In this document: positions 20,481-32,557 of the stretch, one piece after another
How the letters are laid out: every line of letters starts with the position of its first letter
Numbering within the stretch: position 1 is the stretch's first letter
From: Cristatella mucedo
Taxonomy: Eukaryota; Bryozoa; Phylactolaemata; Cristatellidae
DNA: 64,000 nt
Reading direction: 5' to 3'
NCBI GenBank assembly: GCA_009760855.2
Contig: WPIO01000043.1
Location: 1 to 64,000, forward strand
Translations under genes and position numbers: made by a program
Notes under the pieces: model-generated
Databases searched by the model: none
Seen by the model: the letters and a program-made list of their open reading frames with translations, nothing else
Told to the model about the DNA's origin: nothing

Positions 20481-22012
20481 TTAAAATACTGTATTTCGAA
20501 CAGTTAAAGTTTTGATTTATTGGATAAGCCTTCGTGATTTCGTGAGCAGATCGTAATATTCCAGGTCTTCTGCTAAGGTATCATCGCTGATCACTTCCCA
20601 ATCCTCAAACAATTCAAACTTTCAATTTCATATTCATCGTCTCAATCCTAGTTTAACTCGCTCATCCCAGTACTTTTCTTATGCAACGTGTCAAATAATC
20701 CAACATGGAAACCGTGGTTTAAGCAGAACTGTCCGATTACATTGATTTGGCTAATGCCTTTTTTTACTGCTCTGCCGTCCTGAGTAGAATCTTCGATATT
20801 TCTTTCCGTCATTGTTCCAAAACGCTTAAATGCCGTTCCATTTATTCAAAAATATCGAGAGCAGTGCACGAATCAAATAATTGAATAAAGCCCATCTTTG
20901 CTGTTTTTCTATATCAGCTGTCGTGAATGTTGAGTCCAAAGAATTGGTGTCCTCTCACGGCTGTGTTTTTAATATTTTCATGCTAAACGTTACTCCTCTC
21001 TATACAAATATTGCTGAATCACCGATGCAAATAAAAAGGGCACACGTCTACCTCTACGCATCTTCTTACCCACTCTCAGGTTAGCTCCTAATTCCATAAT
21101 GCTTACCGCGATCTAGCCAAATGCTGATCGAGCTCTTTCGTTAGCAACATCGGCAAGATCAAAGAGTCATCTATCTCGAAGGTAGCAGCATCCCTGACAG
21201 AACGCGCATTCCCCACTCACAAACACGACAGGACTCTTCATACTTACTGTTTGTAACAGTTTATTCTTCCAAAAATTGAAAAAAGTTCTTGCGGACATCG
21301 TATGTGAATCCCGATACAGCTAAGACCGGTTTAAAGCTTAGCTATTTTCTGTGTGGTCGCAGTGTGTAAGAACTTGCTTGCCTACCGGCATCTAAACATA
21401 CAGTGCCTCGACGACAAGTAGTATAAACAATTTTTAGTTATGATCGTGCCTCTCCGTTGCAGCTTCGAAATAGTCGTTCTAATGCAATCCTACATGTTTC
21501 GGCAAATGCTAAGGTCAATTAATTAAGCACCTACTAAGGTAAAATGCCTGGAGCCGAAGTAGGGGGTGGGCAGCGAGCTTGGAATCGGCTCGTTTGGTAT
21601 TCCCAGCATCCTATCGAACCGCTCAGCACGTTCTTGCTCAAGCCTCACAGTGAATCTCTCTTAGTGGTCATTGGGCCTGCTATGGCTTTGGCGGCCCAAC
21701 TAAACGGTCTACAGTGGAATCCGAACTTAATGTGCAATGGAACCCTCTTTTTAAGCGAAACTGTTTCTGAAAAAGTCCTTGATCTGCTTGATTGAATCGA
21801 AGCTATGTGCTAAAATCGGTAAACTTTCTGACCACTACTGAAGGAGCCCCAACAGGCCTCTCTTTCTTTCACATCCCTAGACTCAGAAAAGCTACAGATG
21901 TAGACATTGTTGTTGTAGGCTCAAACTATAATTTAAAGTCCAATTACATATTCTTTCGAATTTATTGTTATAACATCATCTGAGAAAGAACTATTAACAA
22001 GGGCAGTAATCT
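20481..22012. other. No gene recognised
   Basis: Contains an 83-codon plus-strand ORF at 21544-21795 with no recognised motif and no supporting signals. Otherwise AT-rich with short random frames. The 33-bp array begins at its right edge. Confidence 0.4.
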
Positions 22013-22017
22013 ATCGA

Positions 22018-25000
22018 CAGAGGCGAATCCGGCATTCAATCAGATCCCGACAGAGGCGAATCCGGCATTCGATCAGATCCCGACAGAGGCGAATCCGGCA
22101 TTCGATCCGCTCCCGATAGAGGCGAATCCGGCATTCGATCCGCTCCCGATAGAGGCGAATCCGGCATTCGATCCGCTCCCGATAGAGGCGAATCCGGCAT
22201 TCGATCCGCTCCCGATAGAGGCGAATCCGGCATTCGATCCGCTCCCGATAGAGGCGAATCCGGCATTCGATCCGCTTCCGACAGAGCCGACTCCGGCATT
22301 CGATCCGCTTCCGACAGAGCCGACTCCGGCATTCGATCCGCTTCCGACAGAGCCGACTCCGGCATTCGATCCGCTTCCTACAGAGTCGACGCCGGCATTC
22401 GATCCGCTTCCGACAGAGTCGACGCCGGCATTCGATCCGCTTCCGACAGAGTCGACGCCGGCATTCGATCCGCTTCCGACAGAGTCGACGCCGGCATTCG
22501 ATCCGCTTCCGACAGAGTCGACGCCGGCATTCGATCCGCTTCCGACAGAGTCGACGCCGGCATTCGATCCGCTTCCGACAGAGCCGACGCCGGCATTCGA
22601 TCCGCTTCCGACAGAGCCGACGCCGGCATTCGATCCGCTTCCGACAGAGCCGACGCCGGCATTCGATCCGCTTCCGACAGAGCCGACGCCGGCATTCGAT
22701 CCGCTTCCGACAGAGCCGACGCCGGCATTCGATCCGCTTCCGACAGAGCCGACGCCGGCATTCGATCCGCTTCCGACAGAGCCGACTCCGGCATTCGATC
22801 CGCTTCCGACGGAGCCGACTCCGGCATTCGATCCGCTCGCGACGGAGCCGACTCCGGCATTCGATCCGCTCGCGACGGAGCCGACTCCGGCATTCGATCC
22901 GCTCGCGACGGAGCCGACTCCGGCATTCGATCCGCTCGCGACGGAGCCGACTCCGGCATTCGATCCGCTCGCGACGGAGCCGACTCCGGCATTCGATCCG
23001 CTCGCGACGGAGCCGACTCCGGCATTCGATCCGCCCGACAGAGCCGACTCCGGCATTCGATCCGCTCGCGACAGAGCCGACTCCGGCATTCGATCCGCTC
23101 GCGACAGAGCCGACTCCGGCATTCGATCCGCTCGCGACAGAGCCGACTCCGGCATTCGATCCGCTCGCGACAGAGCCGAATCCGGCATTCGATCCGCTCG
23201 CGACAGAGCCGACTCCGGCATTCGATCCGCTCGCGACAGAGCCGACTCCGGCATTCGATCCGCTCGCGACAGAGCCGAATCCGGCATTCGATCCGCTCGC
23301 GACAGAGCCGAATCCGGCATTCGATCCGCTCCCGACAGAGCCGAATCCGGCATTCGATCCGCTCCCGACACAGCCGAATCCGGCATTCGATCCGCTCCCG
23401 ACACAGCCGAATCCGGCATTCGATCCGCTCCCGATAGAGCCGAATCCGGCATTCGATCCGCTCCCGATAGAGCCGAATCCGGCATTCGATCCGCTCCCGA
23501 CAGAGCCGAATCCGGCATTCGATCCGCTCCCGACAGAGCCGAATCCGGCATTCGATCCGCTCCCGACAGAGCCGAATCCGGCATTCGATCCGCTCCCGAC
23601 AGTGCCGAATCCGGCATTCGATCAGCTTCCGACAGTGCCGAATCCGGCATTCGATCAGCTTCCGACAGTGCCGAATCCGGCATTCGATCAGCTTCCGACA
23701 GAGCCGAATCCGGCATTCGATCAGCTTCCGACAGAGCCGAATCCGGCATTCGCTCCCGACAAAGCCGAATCCAGCATTCGATCCGCTCCCGACAAAGCCG
23801 AATCCAGCATTCGATCCGCTCCCGACAGAGCCGAATCCAGCATTCGATCCGCTCCCGACAGAGCCGAATCCAGCATTCGATCCGCTCCCGACAGAGCCGA
23901 ATCCGGCATTCGATCCGCTCCCGACAGAGCCGAATCCGGCATTCGATCCGCTCCCGACACAGCCGAATCCAGCATTCGATCCGCTCCCGACACAGCCGAA
24001 TCCGGCATTCGATCCGCTCCCGACAGTGCCGAATCCGGCATTCGATCCGCTCCCGACAGTGCCGAATCCGGCATTCGATCCGCTCCCGACACAGCCGAAT
24101 CCGGCATTCGATCCGCTCCCGACACAGCCGACTCCGGCATTCGATCAGCTCCCGACAGTGCCGACTCCGGCATTCGATCCGCTCCCGACAGTGCCGACTC
24201 CGGCATTCGATCCGCTCCCGACAGTGCCGACTCCGGCATTCGATCCGCTCCCGACAGTGCCGACTCCGGCATTCGATCCGCTCCCGACAGTGCCGACTAC
24301 GGCATTCGATCCGCTCCCGACAGAGCCGACTCCGGCATTCGATCCGCTCCCGACAGAGCCGACTCCGGCATTCGATCCGCTCCCGACAGAGCCGAATCCG
24401 GCATTCGATCCGCTCCCGACAGATCCGACTCCGGCATTCGATCCGCCCCCGACAGAGCCGATTCCGCCATTCGATCCGCCCCCGACAGAGCCGATTCCGG
24501 CATTCGATCCGCCCCCGACAGAGCCGATTCCGCCATTCGATCCGCCCCCGACAGATCCGAATCCGGCATTCGATCCGCCCCCGACAGAGTCGACTCCGGC
24601 ATTCGATCCGCTTCCGACAGAGTCGACGCCGGCATTCGATCCGCTTCCGACAGAGCCGATTCCGCCATTCGATCCGCTTCCGACAGAGTCGACTCCGGCA
24701 TTCGATCCGCTTCCGACAGAGTCGACGCCGGCATTCGATCCGCTTCCGACAGAGTCGACGCCGGCATTCGATCCGCTCCCGACAGAGCCGACTCCGGCAT
24801 TCGATCCGCTTCCGACAGTGCCGACTCCGGCATTCGATCCGCTTCCGACAGTGCCGACGCCGGCATTCGATCCGCTCCCGACAGTGCCGACTCCGGCATT
24901 CGATCCGCTCCCGACAGTGCCGACTCCGGCATTCGATCCGCTCGCGACAGAGCCGACTCCGGCATTTGATCCGCTCGCGACAGAGCCGACTCCGGCATTC

Positions 25001-28000
25001 GATCCGCTCGCGACAGAGCCGAATCCGGCATTCGATCCGCTCGCGACAGAGCCGACTCCGGCATTCGATCCGCTCGCGACAGAGCCGAATCCGGCATTCG
25101 ATCCGCTCCCGACAGAGCCGAATCCGGCATTCGATCCGCTCCCGATAGAGCCGAATCCGGCATTCGATCCGCTCCCGACAAAGCCGAATCCGGCATTCGA
25201 TCCGCTCCCGATAGAGCCGAATCCGGCATTCGATCCGCTCCCGATAGAGCCGAATCCGGCATTCGATCCGCTCCCGACAGAGCCGAATCCGGCATTCGAT
25301 CCGCTCCCGACAGAGCCGAATCCGGCATTCGATCCGCTCCCGACAGAGCCGAATCCGGCATTCGATCCGCTCCCGACAGAGCCGAATCCGGCATTCGATC
25401 CGCTCCCGACAGTGCCGAATCCGGCATTCGATCAGCTTCCGACAGTGCCGAATCCGGCATTCGATCAGCTTCCGACAGTGCCGAATCCGGCATTCGATCA
25501 GCTTCCGACAGAGCCGAATCCGGCATTCGATCAGCTTCCGACAGAGCCGAATCCGGCATTCGATTCCCTCCCGACCCGATCCGCTCCCGATAGAGGCGAA
25601 TCCGGCATTCGATCCGCTCCCGATAGAGGCGAATCCGGCATTCGATCCGCTCCCGATAGAGGCGAATCCGGCATTCGATCCGCTCCCGATAGAGGCGAAT
25701 CCGGCATTCGATCCGCTCCCGATTGAGGCGAATCCGGCATTCGATCCGCTCCCGATAGAGGCGAATCCGGCATTCGATCCGCTCCCGATAGAGGCGAATC
25801 CGGCATTCGATCCGCTCCCGATAGAGGCGAATCCGGCATTCGATCCGCTTCCGACAGAGCCGACTCCGGCATTCGATCCGCTTCCGACAGAGCCGACTCC
25901 GGCATTCGATCCGCTTCCGACAGAGTCGACGCCGGCATTCGATCCGCTTCCGACAGAGTCGACGCCGGCATTCGATCCGCTTCCGACAGAGTCGACGCCG
26001 GCATTCGATCCGCTTCCGACAGAGTCGACGCCGGCATCCGATCCGCTTCCGAATGAGTCGACGCCGGCATTCGATCCGCTTCCGACAGAGTCGACGCCGG
26101 CATTCGTACCGCTTCCGACAGAGTCGACGCCGGCATTCGATCCGCTCCCGACACAGCCGAATCCGGCATTCGATCCGCTCCCGACACAGCCGAATCCGGC
26201 ATTCGATCCGCTTCCGACAGAGCCGAATCCGGCATTCGATCCGCTCCCGAGAGAGCCGAATCCGGCAGTCGATCCGCACCCGCCAAAGCCGAATCCGGCA
26301 TTCGATCCGCACCCGACAAAGCCGAATCCGGCATTCGATCAGCTCCCGACAGAGCCGAATCCGGCATTCGATGCGCTCCCGACAGAGCCGAATCCGGCAT
26401 TCGATGCGCTCCCGACAGAGCCGAATCCGGCATTCGATGCGCTCCCGACAGAGCCGAATCCGGCATTCGATTCTCTCCCGACAGAGCCGAATCCAGCTTT
26501 CGATTCTCTCCCGACAGAGCCGAATCCAGCTTTCGATTCTCTCCCGACACAGCCGAATCCAGCTTCCGAACCGCTCCCGACACAGCCGAATCCAGCTTCC
26601 GAACCGCTCCCGATAGAGCCGAATCCAACTTTCGATCCGCTCCCGATAGAGCCGAATCCAACTTTCGATCCGCTCCCGACAAAGCCGAATCCGGCTTTCG
26701 ATCCGCTCCCGACAAAGCCGAATCCGGCTTTCGATCCGCTCCCGACAAAGCCGACTCCGGCATTCGATCCGCTCCCGACAAAGCCGAATCCAGCTTTCGA
26801 TCCGCTCCCGACAAAGCCGAATCCAGCTTTCGATCCGCTCCCGACAGAGCCGAATCCAGCTTTCGATCCGCTCCCGACAGAGCCGAATCCAGCATTCGAT
26901 CCGCTCCCGACAGAGCCGAATCCAGCATTCGATCCGCTCCCGACACAGCCGAATCCAGCATTCGATCCGCTCCCGACACAGCCGAATCCAGCATTCGATC
27001 CGCTCCCGACACAGCCGCCGCATTCGATCCCCAGCATCAGCATTCGATCCGCTCCCGACACAGCCGAATCCAGCATTCGATCCGCTCCCGACACAGCCGA
27101 ATCCAGCATTCGATCCGCTCCCGACACAGCCGAATCCAGCATTCGATGCGCTCCCGACACAGCCGACTCCGGCATTCGATCCGCTCCCGACAGAGCCGAC
27201 TCCGGCATTCGATCCGCTCCCGACAGTGCCGACTCCGGCATTCGATCCGCTCCCGACAGTGCCGACTCCGGCATTCGATCCGCTCCCGACAGTGCCGACT
27301 CCGGCATTCGATCCGCTCCCGACAGTGCCGACTCCGGCATTCGATCCGCTCCCGACAGTGCCGACTACGGCATTCGATCCGCTCCCGAAGTGCCGACTCC
27401 GGCATTCGATCCGCTCCCGACAGAGCCGACTCCGGCATTCGATCCGCTCCCGACAGAGCCGACTCCGGCATTCGATCCGCTCCCGACAGAGCCGACTCCG
27501 GCATTCGATCCGCCCCCGACAGATCCGAATCCGGCATTCGATCCGCCCCCGACAGAGCCGATTCCGCCATTCGATCTGCCCCCGACAGAGCCGATTCCGC
27601 CATTCGATCCGCCCATGACAGAGCCGATTCCGCCATTAGATCCGCACCCGATAGAGCCGAATCTGGCATTCCATCCGCACCCGATAGAGCCGAATCTGGC
27701 ATTCCATCCGCACCCGACAGAGCCGAATCCGGCATTCCATCCGCACCCGACAGAGCCGAATCCGGCATTCGATGCGCTTCCGACAGAGCCGAATCCGGCA
27801 TTCGATGCGTTTCCGATAGAGCCGACTCTGGCATTCGATCCGCTTCCGACAGAGCCGACTCCGGCATTCGATCCGCTTCCGACAGAGCCGACTCCGGCAT
27901 TCGATCCGCTCCCCACAGAGCCGAATACGGCATTCGATCCGTTTCCAACAGAGCCGAATCCGGCATTCGATCCGTTTCCAACAGAGCCGAATCCGGCCTT

Positions 28001-28370
28001 CGATCCGCTCCTGACAGAGCCGAATCCGGCATTCGATCCGCTCCCGACAGAGGCGAATCCAGCTTTAGATCCGCTCCGGACAGAGCCGACTCCGGCTTTC
28101 GATCCGCTCCGGACAGAGCCGACTTCGGCTTTCGATCCGCTCCGGACAGAGCCGACTCCCGCTTTTGATTCGCTCAGGACAGAGCCAACTCCGGCTTTCG
28201 ATCCGCTCCGGACAGAGCCGACTCCGGCTTTCGATCAGCTCCTGACAGAGCCGACTCCGGCTTTTGATCAGCTCTGGACAGAGCCGAATCTGGCTTTCGA
28301 TCCGCTCCCGACAGAGCCGACTCCGGCTTTTTATCCGCTCCGGACAGAGCCCACGGCCGATGCCGCTCAA
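22018..28370 (-). repeat. 33-bp minisatellite, about 190 units, with higher-order structure
   Basis: Unit on plus: CCGGCATTCGATCCGCTCCC plus GACAGAGCCGAAT, 33 bp. Variants (GATAGAGGC, GACAGAGTCGACG, CTCGCGAC, GACAGTGCC, CCGCCCCC) occur in runs. As 33 is divisible by three and the unit has no stop trinucleotide on either strand, all six frames stay open for hundreds of codons. Irregular units near 23030, 23750, 25562, 27010-27045 and 27388 shift frame. Variant order repeats at about 1.81 kb (blocks ending 23750 and 25562) and about 3.07 kb (24286 versus 27354). The coding reading is probably minus, an 11-residue S-A-L-S-G-A-D-R-M-P-D repeat continuous with the flanking gene. Confidence 0.95.
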
Positions 28371-31300
28371 CTCGAGACAGAGCCCACGGTTGTGGCCGCT
28401 CCACCCGAGACAGAGCTGACGGCTGTGGCAGCTCTACCCGAGAGAGAGCCGACGGCTGCCGCTGCTCAGCTTGAGAAATTGCAGGTGAGTCATCCAGCTC
28501 AGCTCCAGCAATCTCTGAAGATGGCTCCTGCTCAGTGCCAGCAATTACCGGTGACCTCTCCGGCTTGGTTCCGGCTACGGTTGGTGATTTCTCCTGATCA
28601 GCTCGAGCAAGCGCCGATAAGTCATGTTGCTTATTCTCGTAGATTTTTGCCGACTGCGGCTGCATTGCCTCATTAGTTTTCATCGACTTATCTAGCTCTT
28701 TCTGGTCCGTTTTAATCTGAGACATCCGTTCAGGCCCGGTGAGTGACTGCTCTACCTCAGCTCGGGAAAGCAACAACGACTGCTCCAGCTCGGCTCATGC
28801 AAGATGTGACGGCATCTCCTCCTCACCTCCAGCAGGTGCACACAAAGGTTTCTCAGCTCCAATAAACACCTTCGACCGCTCTTACTCCGTTACATCAAGC
28901 GCCGATAAGTCCAGTGGCTTATCCTTGTCAATTGACACTGACTGGTCGAGCATTTGATAATTGATCTCGACCGACTGTTTCAGCTCAGGCTCGTTCATTT
29001 CCACTCGCGACGCCTGCTCAGACCTTTCGAGCAACGTCAAAATCCCATGGTTGGGCCCAGTAGTTATGTCCGCCTGCTGCTGCACAGCTCCTAGAAACAT
29101 AGTTGACTGCTTGTGCTGAGCGTTTTCAACCTCCGCAGTGCTTAGCCTCGTCAGTTTCCAACGACTGATTTGGCCCACCCGTGTCAAAACCAATTGGCTT
29201 CTCCGGCTCATTTCCGAGAACCGCCAGAATATCCTGGACAGTTCCGCCTAGTATGTCTGACTGCTTTTGCTCCGGCCTGTTGACAGATGCCGACGACGGT
29301 TCAATGTGATGCAAAGCTGTGGGCTGCGTAGCATGAGAGGGCTTTTCTTCTTCATACCTTCTGAGAGCCGGTATCGAAGAGGCAGGATCTTGATTTGTGT
29401 TTCTTCTTCGAGCGTCTATCTCGTTATTCATCTGGGTAAAAGTATCTATGATTTCAGCTGCTTGGAGGATGACGTTGACTCGCCTCGGTGGTGTATTTGC
29501 CGACTCCTCGAGCTCAGGTCTTGCTGGCTCTGACGACCGGCCCTGCACAGTTCCTTCGATCACCACCGACTGTTTGAGCTCACCCTCAATAACTGCCAAG
29601 GGAAGCTTGTGCATATTAACGTCGATCTCAACTAACTGCTCTTGCTCAGTCTCGTCGGCTTCGATTTTCGATTCTTGCTCAGACTCGGCGAGACCAATTA
29701 CAATCCTCTGATCAGCTTCGGGAAGCTGTTGAGGTTGCTGCTTCATAGTTGGAGTTAGTGCCAATGAGCGATCAACATCAGCTCCAGTAATCGCAGAAAA
29801 AAGGTCCTGCTCAGTGCCAGAAAGTGCTGGCGACTGCTCCGGCTCTCGTTCAGCAAGCGCCTGCAGCTGCTTCAGTGCAGCTGCAGCGAGCGCAGGCAGG
29901 TTTTCCAGCTTAGCCCCAGCATGTATCGGAAAGTCTTCGAGCACAAGTCTAGAAAGCTTTAACAATACCTCCGGCTAGGTCCAGCTGAAACTGAAGACTT
30001 ATCAGGCTGAGCTCTACAAAGCTTCGCTGACTGCTCCACAGCACTACGTAGGTCCGCCAATAAATCATGCTCAGGCCAGAAGACTGCTCCATCTCAGCTT
30101 CTGCAAGCCCGGACGACTGCTCTAGGAGTGCTCGAGCAAGCGCTAACGATTGCTCGAGCAGAGCTCGAGCGAGCGCCGACGACTGTTCTAGTAGAGCTCG
30201 AGCAATCGCCGACGAATGCTCCAGTAGAGCTTGAGCAATCGCTGACGAACGCTTTAGCTGCGAAGAAGCCTGTGCCGACGACTGAAATAGCTCAGCTCGG
30301 TTGAGCTGCGACGACTGCAAAAGCTCAGCTCCGGCTAACGATGACGACTGATCCACGACATGCACCGAAAAGTACTCTTTATCAGTAACAATTGGCATGA
30401 ATTTGTGTTGTATAGCCTTATCGATCTCCAAACACGGCTCTGGCTCAGCCTCGTCGGTTTGCTTGTGAGACGCCTGATTAGGCCAGCCGATGGCCGTTGA
30501 TATCTTCAGGTCGGCCCTAGCAGGTTCATGAGACTGCTGCTGCGCACCGTCAAGTGCCATCAACTGTTAGTCGACAGCTGCGGACGGAATACACACATGA
30601 TGTGACGCTGCAGGCTGCAGTACCTCACATTGCTTTTCTGCTTCATAACTGCCGAAAGCCTGCATTGCAGATGCCTCACTTTGATCTGCTTCTCTTCTTC
30701 GATCATAAATGTTCTTTACCATCTGGGCGAAAAAAGCATCAGTAATGCCAGCTGCTCGGAGAATGACATTAACTCGCCATGGTGGTGCAGTTGCCGACTT
30801 CTCTGGCTCAGCCTCAGCCGGCTCTGCCGACTGGTCTAGCACAGTCCCTTCGGTTACAGTTGATGTTTCAACCTAACCCAGTTAATTTTTACTAATGGGT
30901 CTTGCTTATCATTGCCGATCTCGACTAACTGCTCCCTCTCAGTGTCGGCAAGTTTCATGTCCTGCTCATGCTCTCCGAAACCAATCGACATTTTCACGTC
31001 ATCTTCAGCAAGTGCCTGATGTTGCTGCTGCAGAGCTCGAGCAATTTCCGACGAGCCCTCAAGGTCAGCTCTAGTAAGCTCTGGAAATAGCTCGAGCTCA
31101 TCTCCGGCCAGCGATGAATAATTGTCCGGCTGAGGTCTGGCAACCTTCTTTGACTGTTTCTCTCCATCTGCTCTCAGAGCTGCCGATAAATCATACCCAG
31201 TTTTAAATAGCTCTGCCGATGACTCGTGTGCACCTTCAGGTAGTGGTGATGACTGCTCGGGCTTAGATCTGTCGATGGCCGACGAGTGCTCGGGCTGAGT

Positions 31301-32512
31301 TCCTGGAAAATCCGACGACTGTTCTCGTTCTGCACTCGGAAAGATAGATGACAACTGCTCCTGCCCAGCTCCTGCTGGTAGGGACGATCGTATTTGTTCA
31401 TCTCCGGTATGTCACGACGATAGCTCCTGCTCACCGGATGCTAACGATGACAAATGAGTCCGTGCAGCTCCAGCACGTGGCGATAAGTATTCCTTTTTAT
31501 TAATATCTATCAGCACCGACTGTTTCTGTATAGCCTCAGCTACGTCCACCGACTGCATTGGCTATTCCTCTAGACTTGTCACTAGTGACACCTGATCAGG
31601 CATGCCGAGCACCATCGAAATGTTAAGGTCGACACTAGCAAGTTCATCCGAAACCTGCTGCACACTTTCAGTAAGTGTTTTTAACTGTTTGTGCAAACTA
31701 TTATCGACATCTGATGACCAGTCTTTCTCAGCCTCGTTGATCTCCATTAACTGATCTTGACCACTTTTGCTACCATCCACCAACCTCTTATGGTCAGGTG
31801 CACTGCACACCGTCCAAAGTTCATCGACGGCTCCACCTACTGTAGCAGCCTGTCCCTGCTCAGACTTGTCGACAGCTGCTGACGGAATTTCAACGCCATG
31901 TAAAGCTGCATGCTGTCGTATCTGACATTGCATTTCTTCTTCGTTACTGCCTAGAGCATGAGTTGTAGAGGCCTCACTTTGATCTGCGTCTCTTCTTCGA
32001 GCATACATCTCGTCGGACTTCTGGGCAGAAAAAGCATCGGTAATGCCAGCTGCTCGGACATTAACTTGCCAAGGTGGTTTGGTTGCCGACTCCTCTGGCT
32101 TAGCTCCAGCTGGCACTGCTGACTGGTCGTGCCCAGTCCCTTCGATCAACACCGACGTTTCAAGCATACCCTCGGTAACTGCCTCCGACGGGTCTTGCAT
32201 GTCACTGTAGATCTCCGCTAGCTGCTCTTGCTCGCATACAATGCTGCTTGATAGATTGGCGATGGCATCTGCGATGACATGCAGGTTGGCTGGTGAGTGC
32301 ACTGAGTCTGGGGCACCTAAGTTGTTATGATCACCTGCATTGGGGAGGCTTATTTCTGACAACTCTTGTGTTTCGGCATCATCATGCGACATCTCAGTGG
32401 AAGTGAAGTCATCGATGCTCTCTGTGTTCTCCGGGTACTCCCACGACAGCATTGTCGGGTAGTAACCGAAACCACAATCTGAAAGTCTGGTCTTGGGAGA
32501 CCATGCATCCAA
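28371..32512 (-). pseudogene. Repeat-protein gene, module region (three 1.29-kb copies)
   Basis: Minus-strand Ser/Glu/Ala-rich coding region in several open blocks (31562-32512, 30854-31354, 30567-30842, 29949-30563, 29126-29965, 28882-29211, 28174-28776) with frame changes or stops between. The conserved anchor P-P-W/R-x-V-N-V near 32074, 30782 and 29488 recurs every 1.29 kb. It is followed by A-G-I-T-D-A-F, a Y/D-A/D-R-R-R motif and an IPSAAVD-like end. Between anchors are 11-residue repeats such as SAIARALLEQS, and toward the 3' end these merge smoothly into the 33-bp array. No enzyme domain or membrane segment was seen. Frame breaks may be real decay or assembly errors. Confidence 0.6.
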
Positions 32513-32557
32513 CTTGTGCCTCGGCTGTACTACTGCTGCTTGTACTTCAACAGAGAC

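Noticed and set aside
22018-28370. Plus-strand proteins of 400-566 residues (P-N-P-A-F-D-P-L-P-T repeats)
   Set aside because: All six frames are open because of unit length and composition. The minus frame alone is continuous with flanking coding repeats, so plus frames are treated as shadows.
22018-28370. CRISPR array
   Set aside because: Units are directly contiguous 33-mers without unique spacers, in a eukaryotic context.
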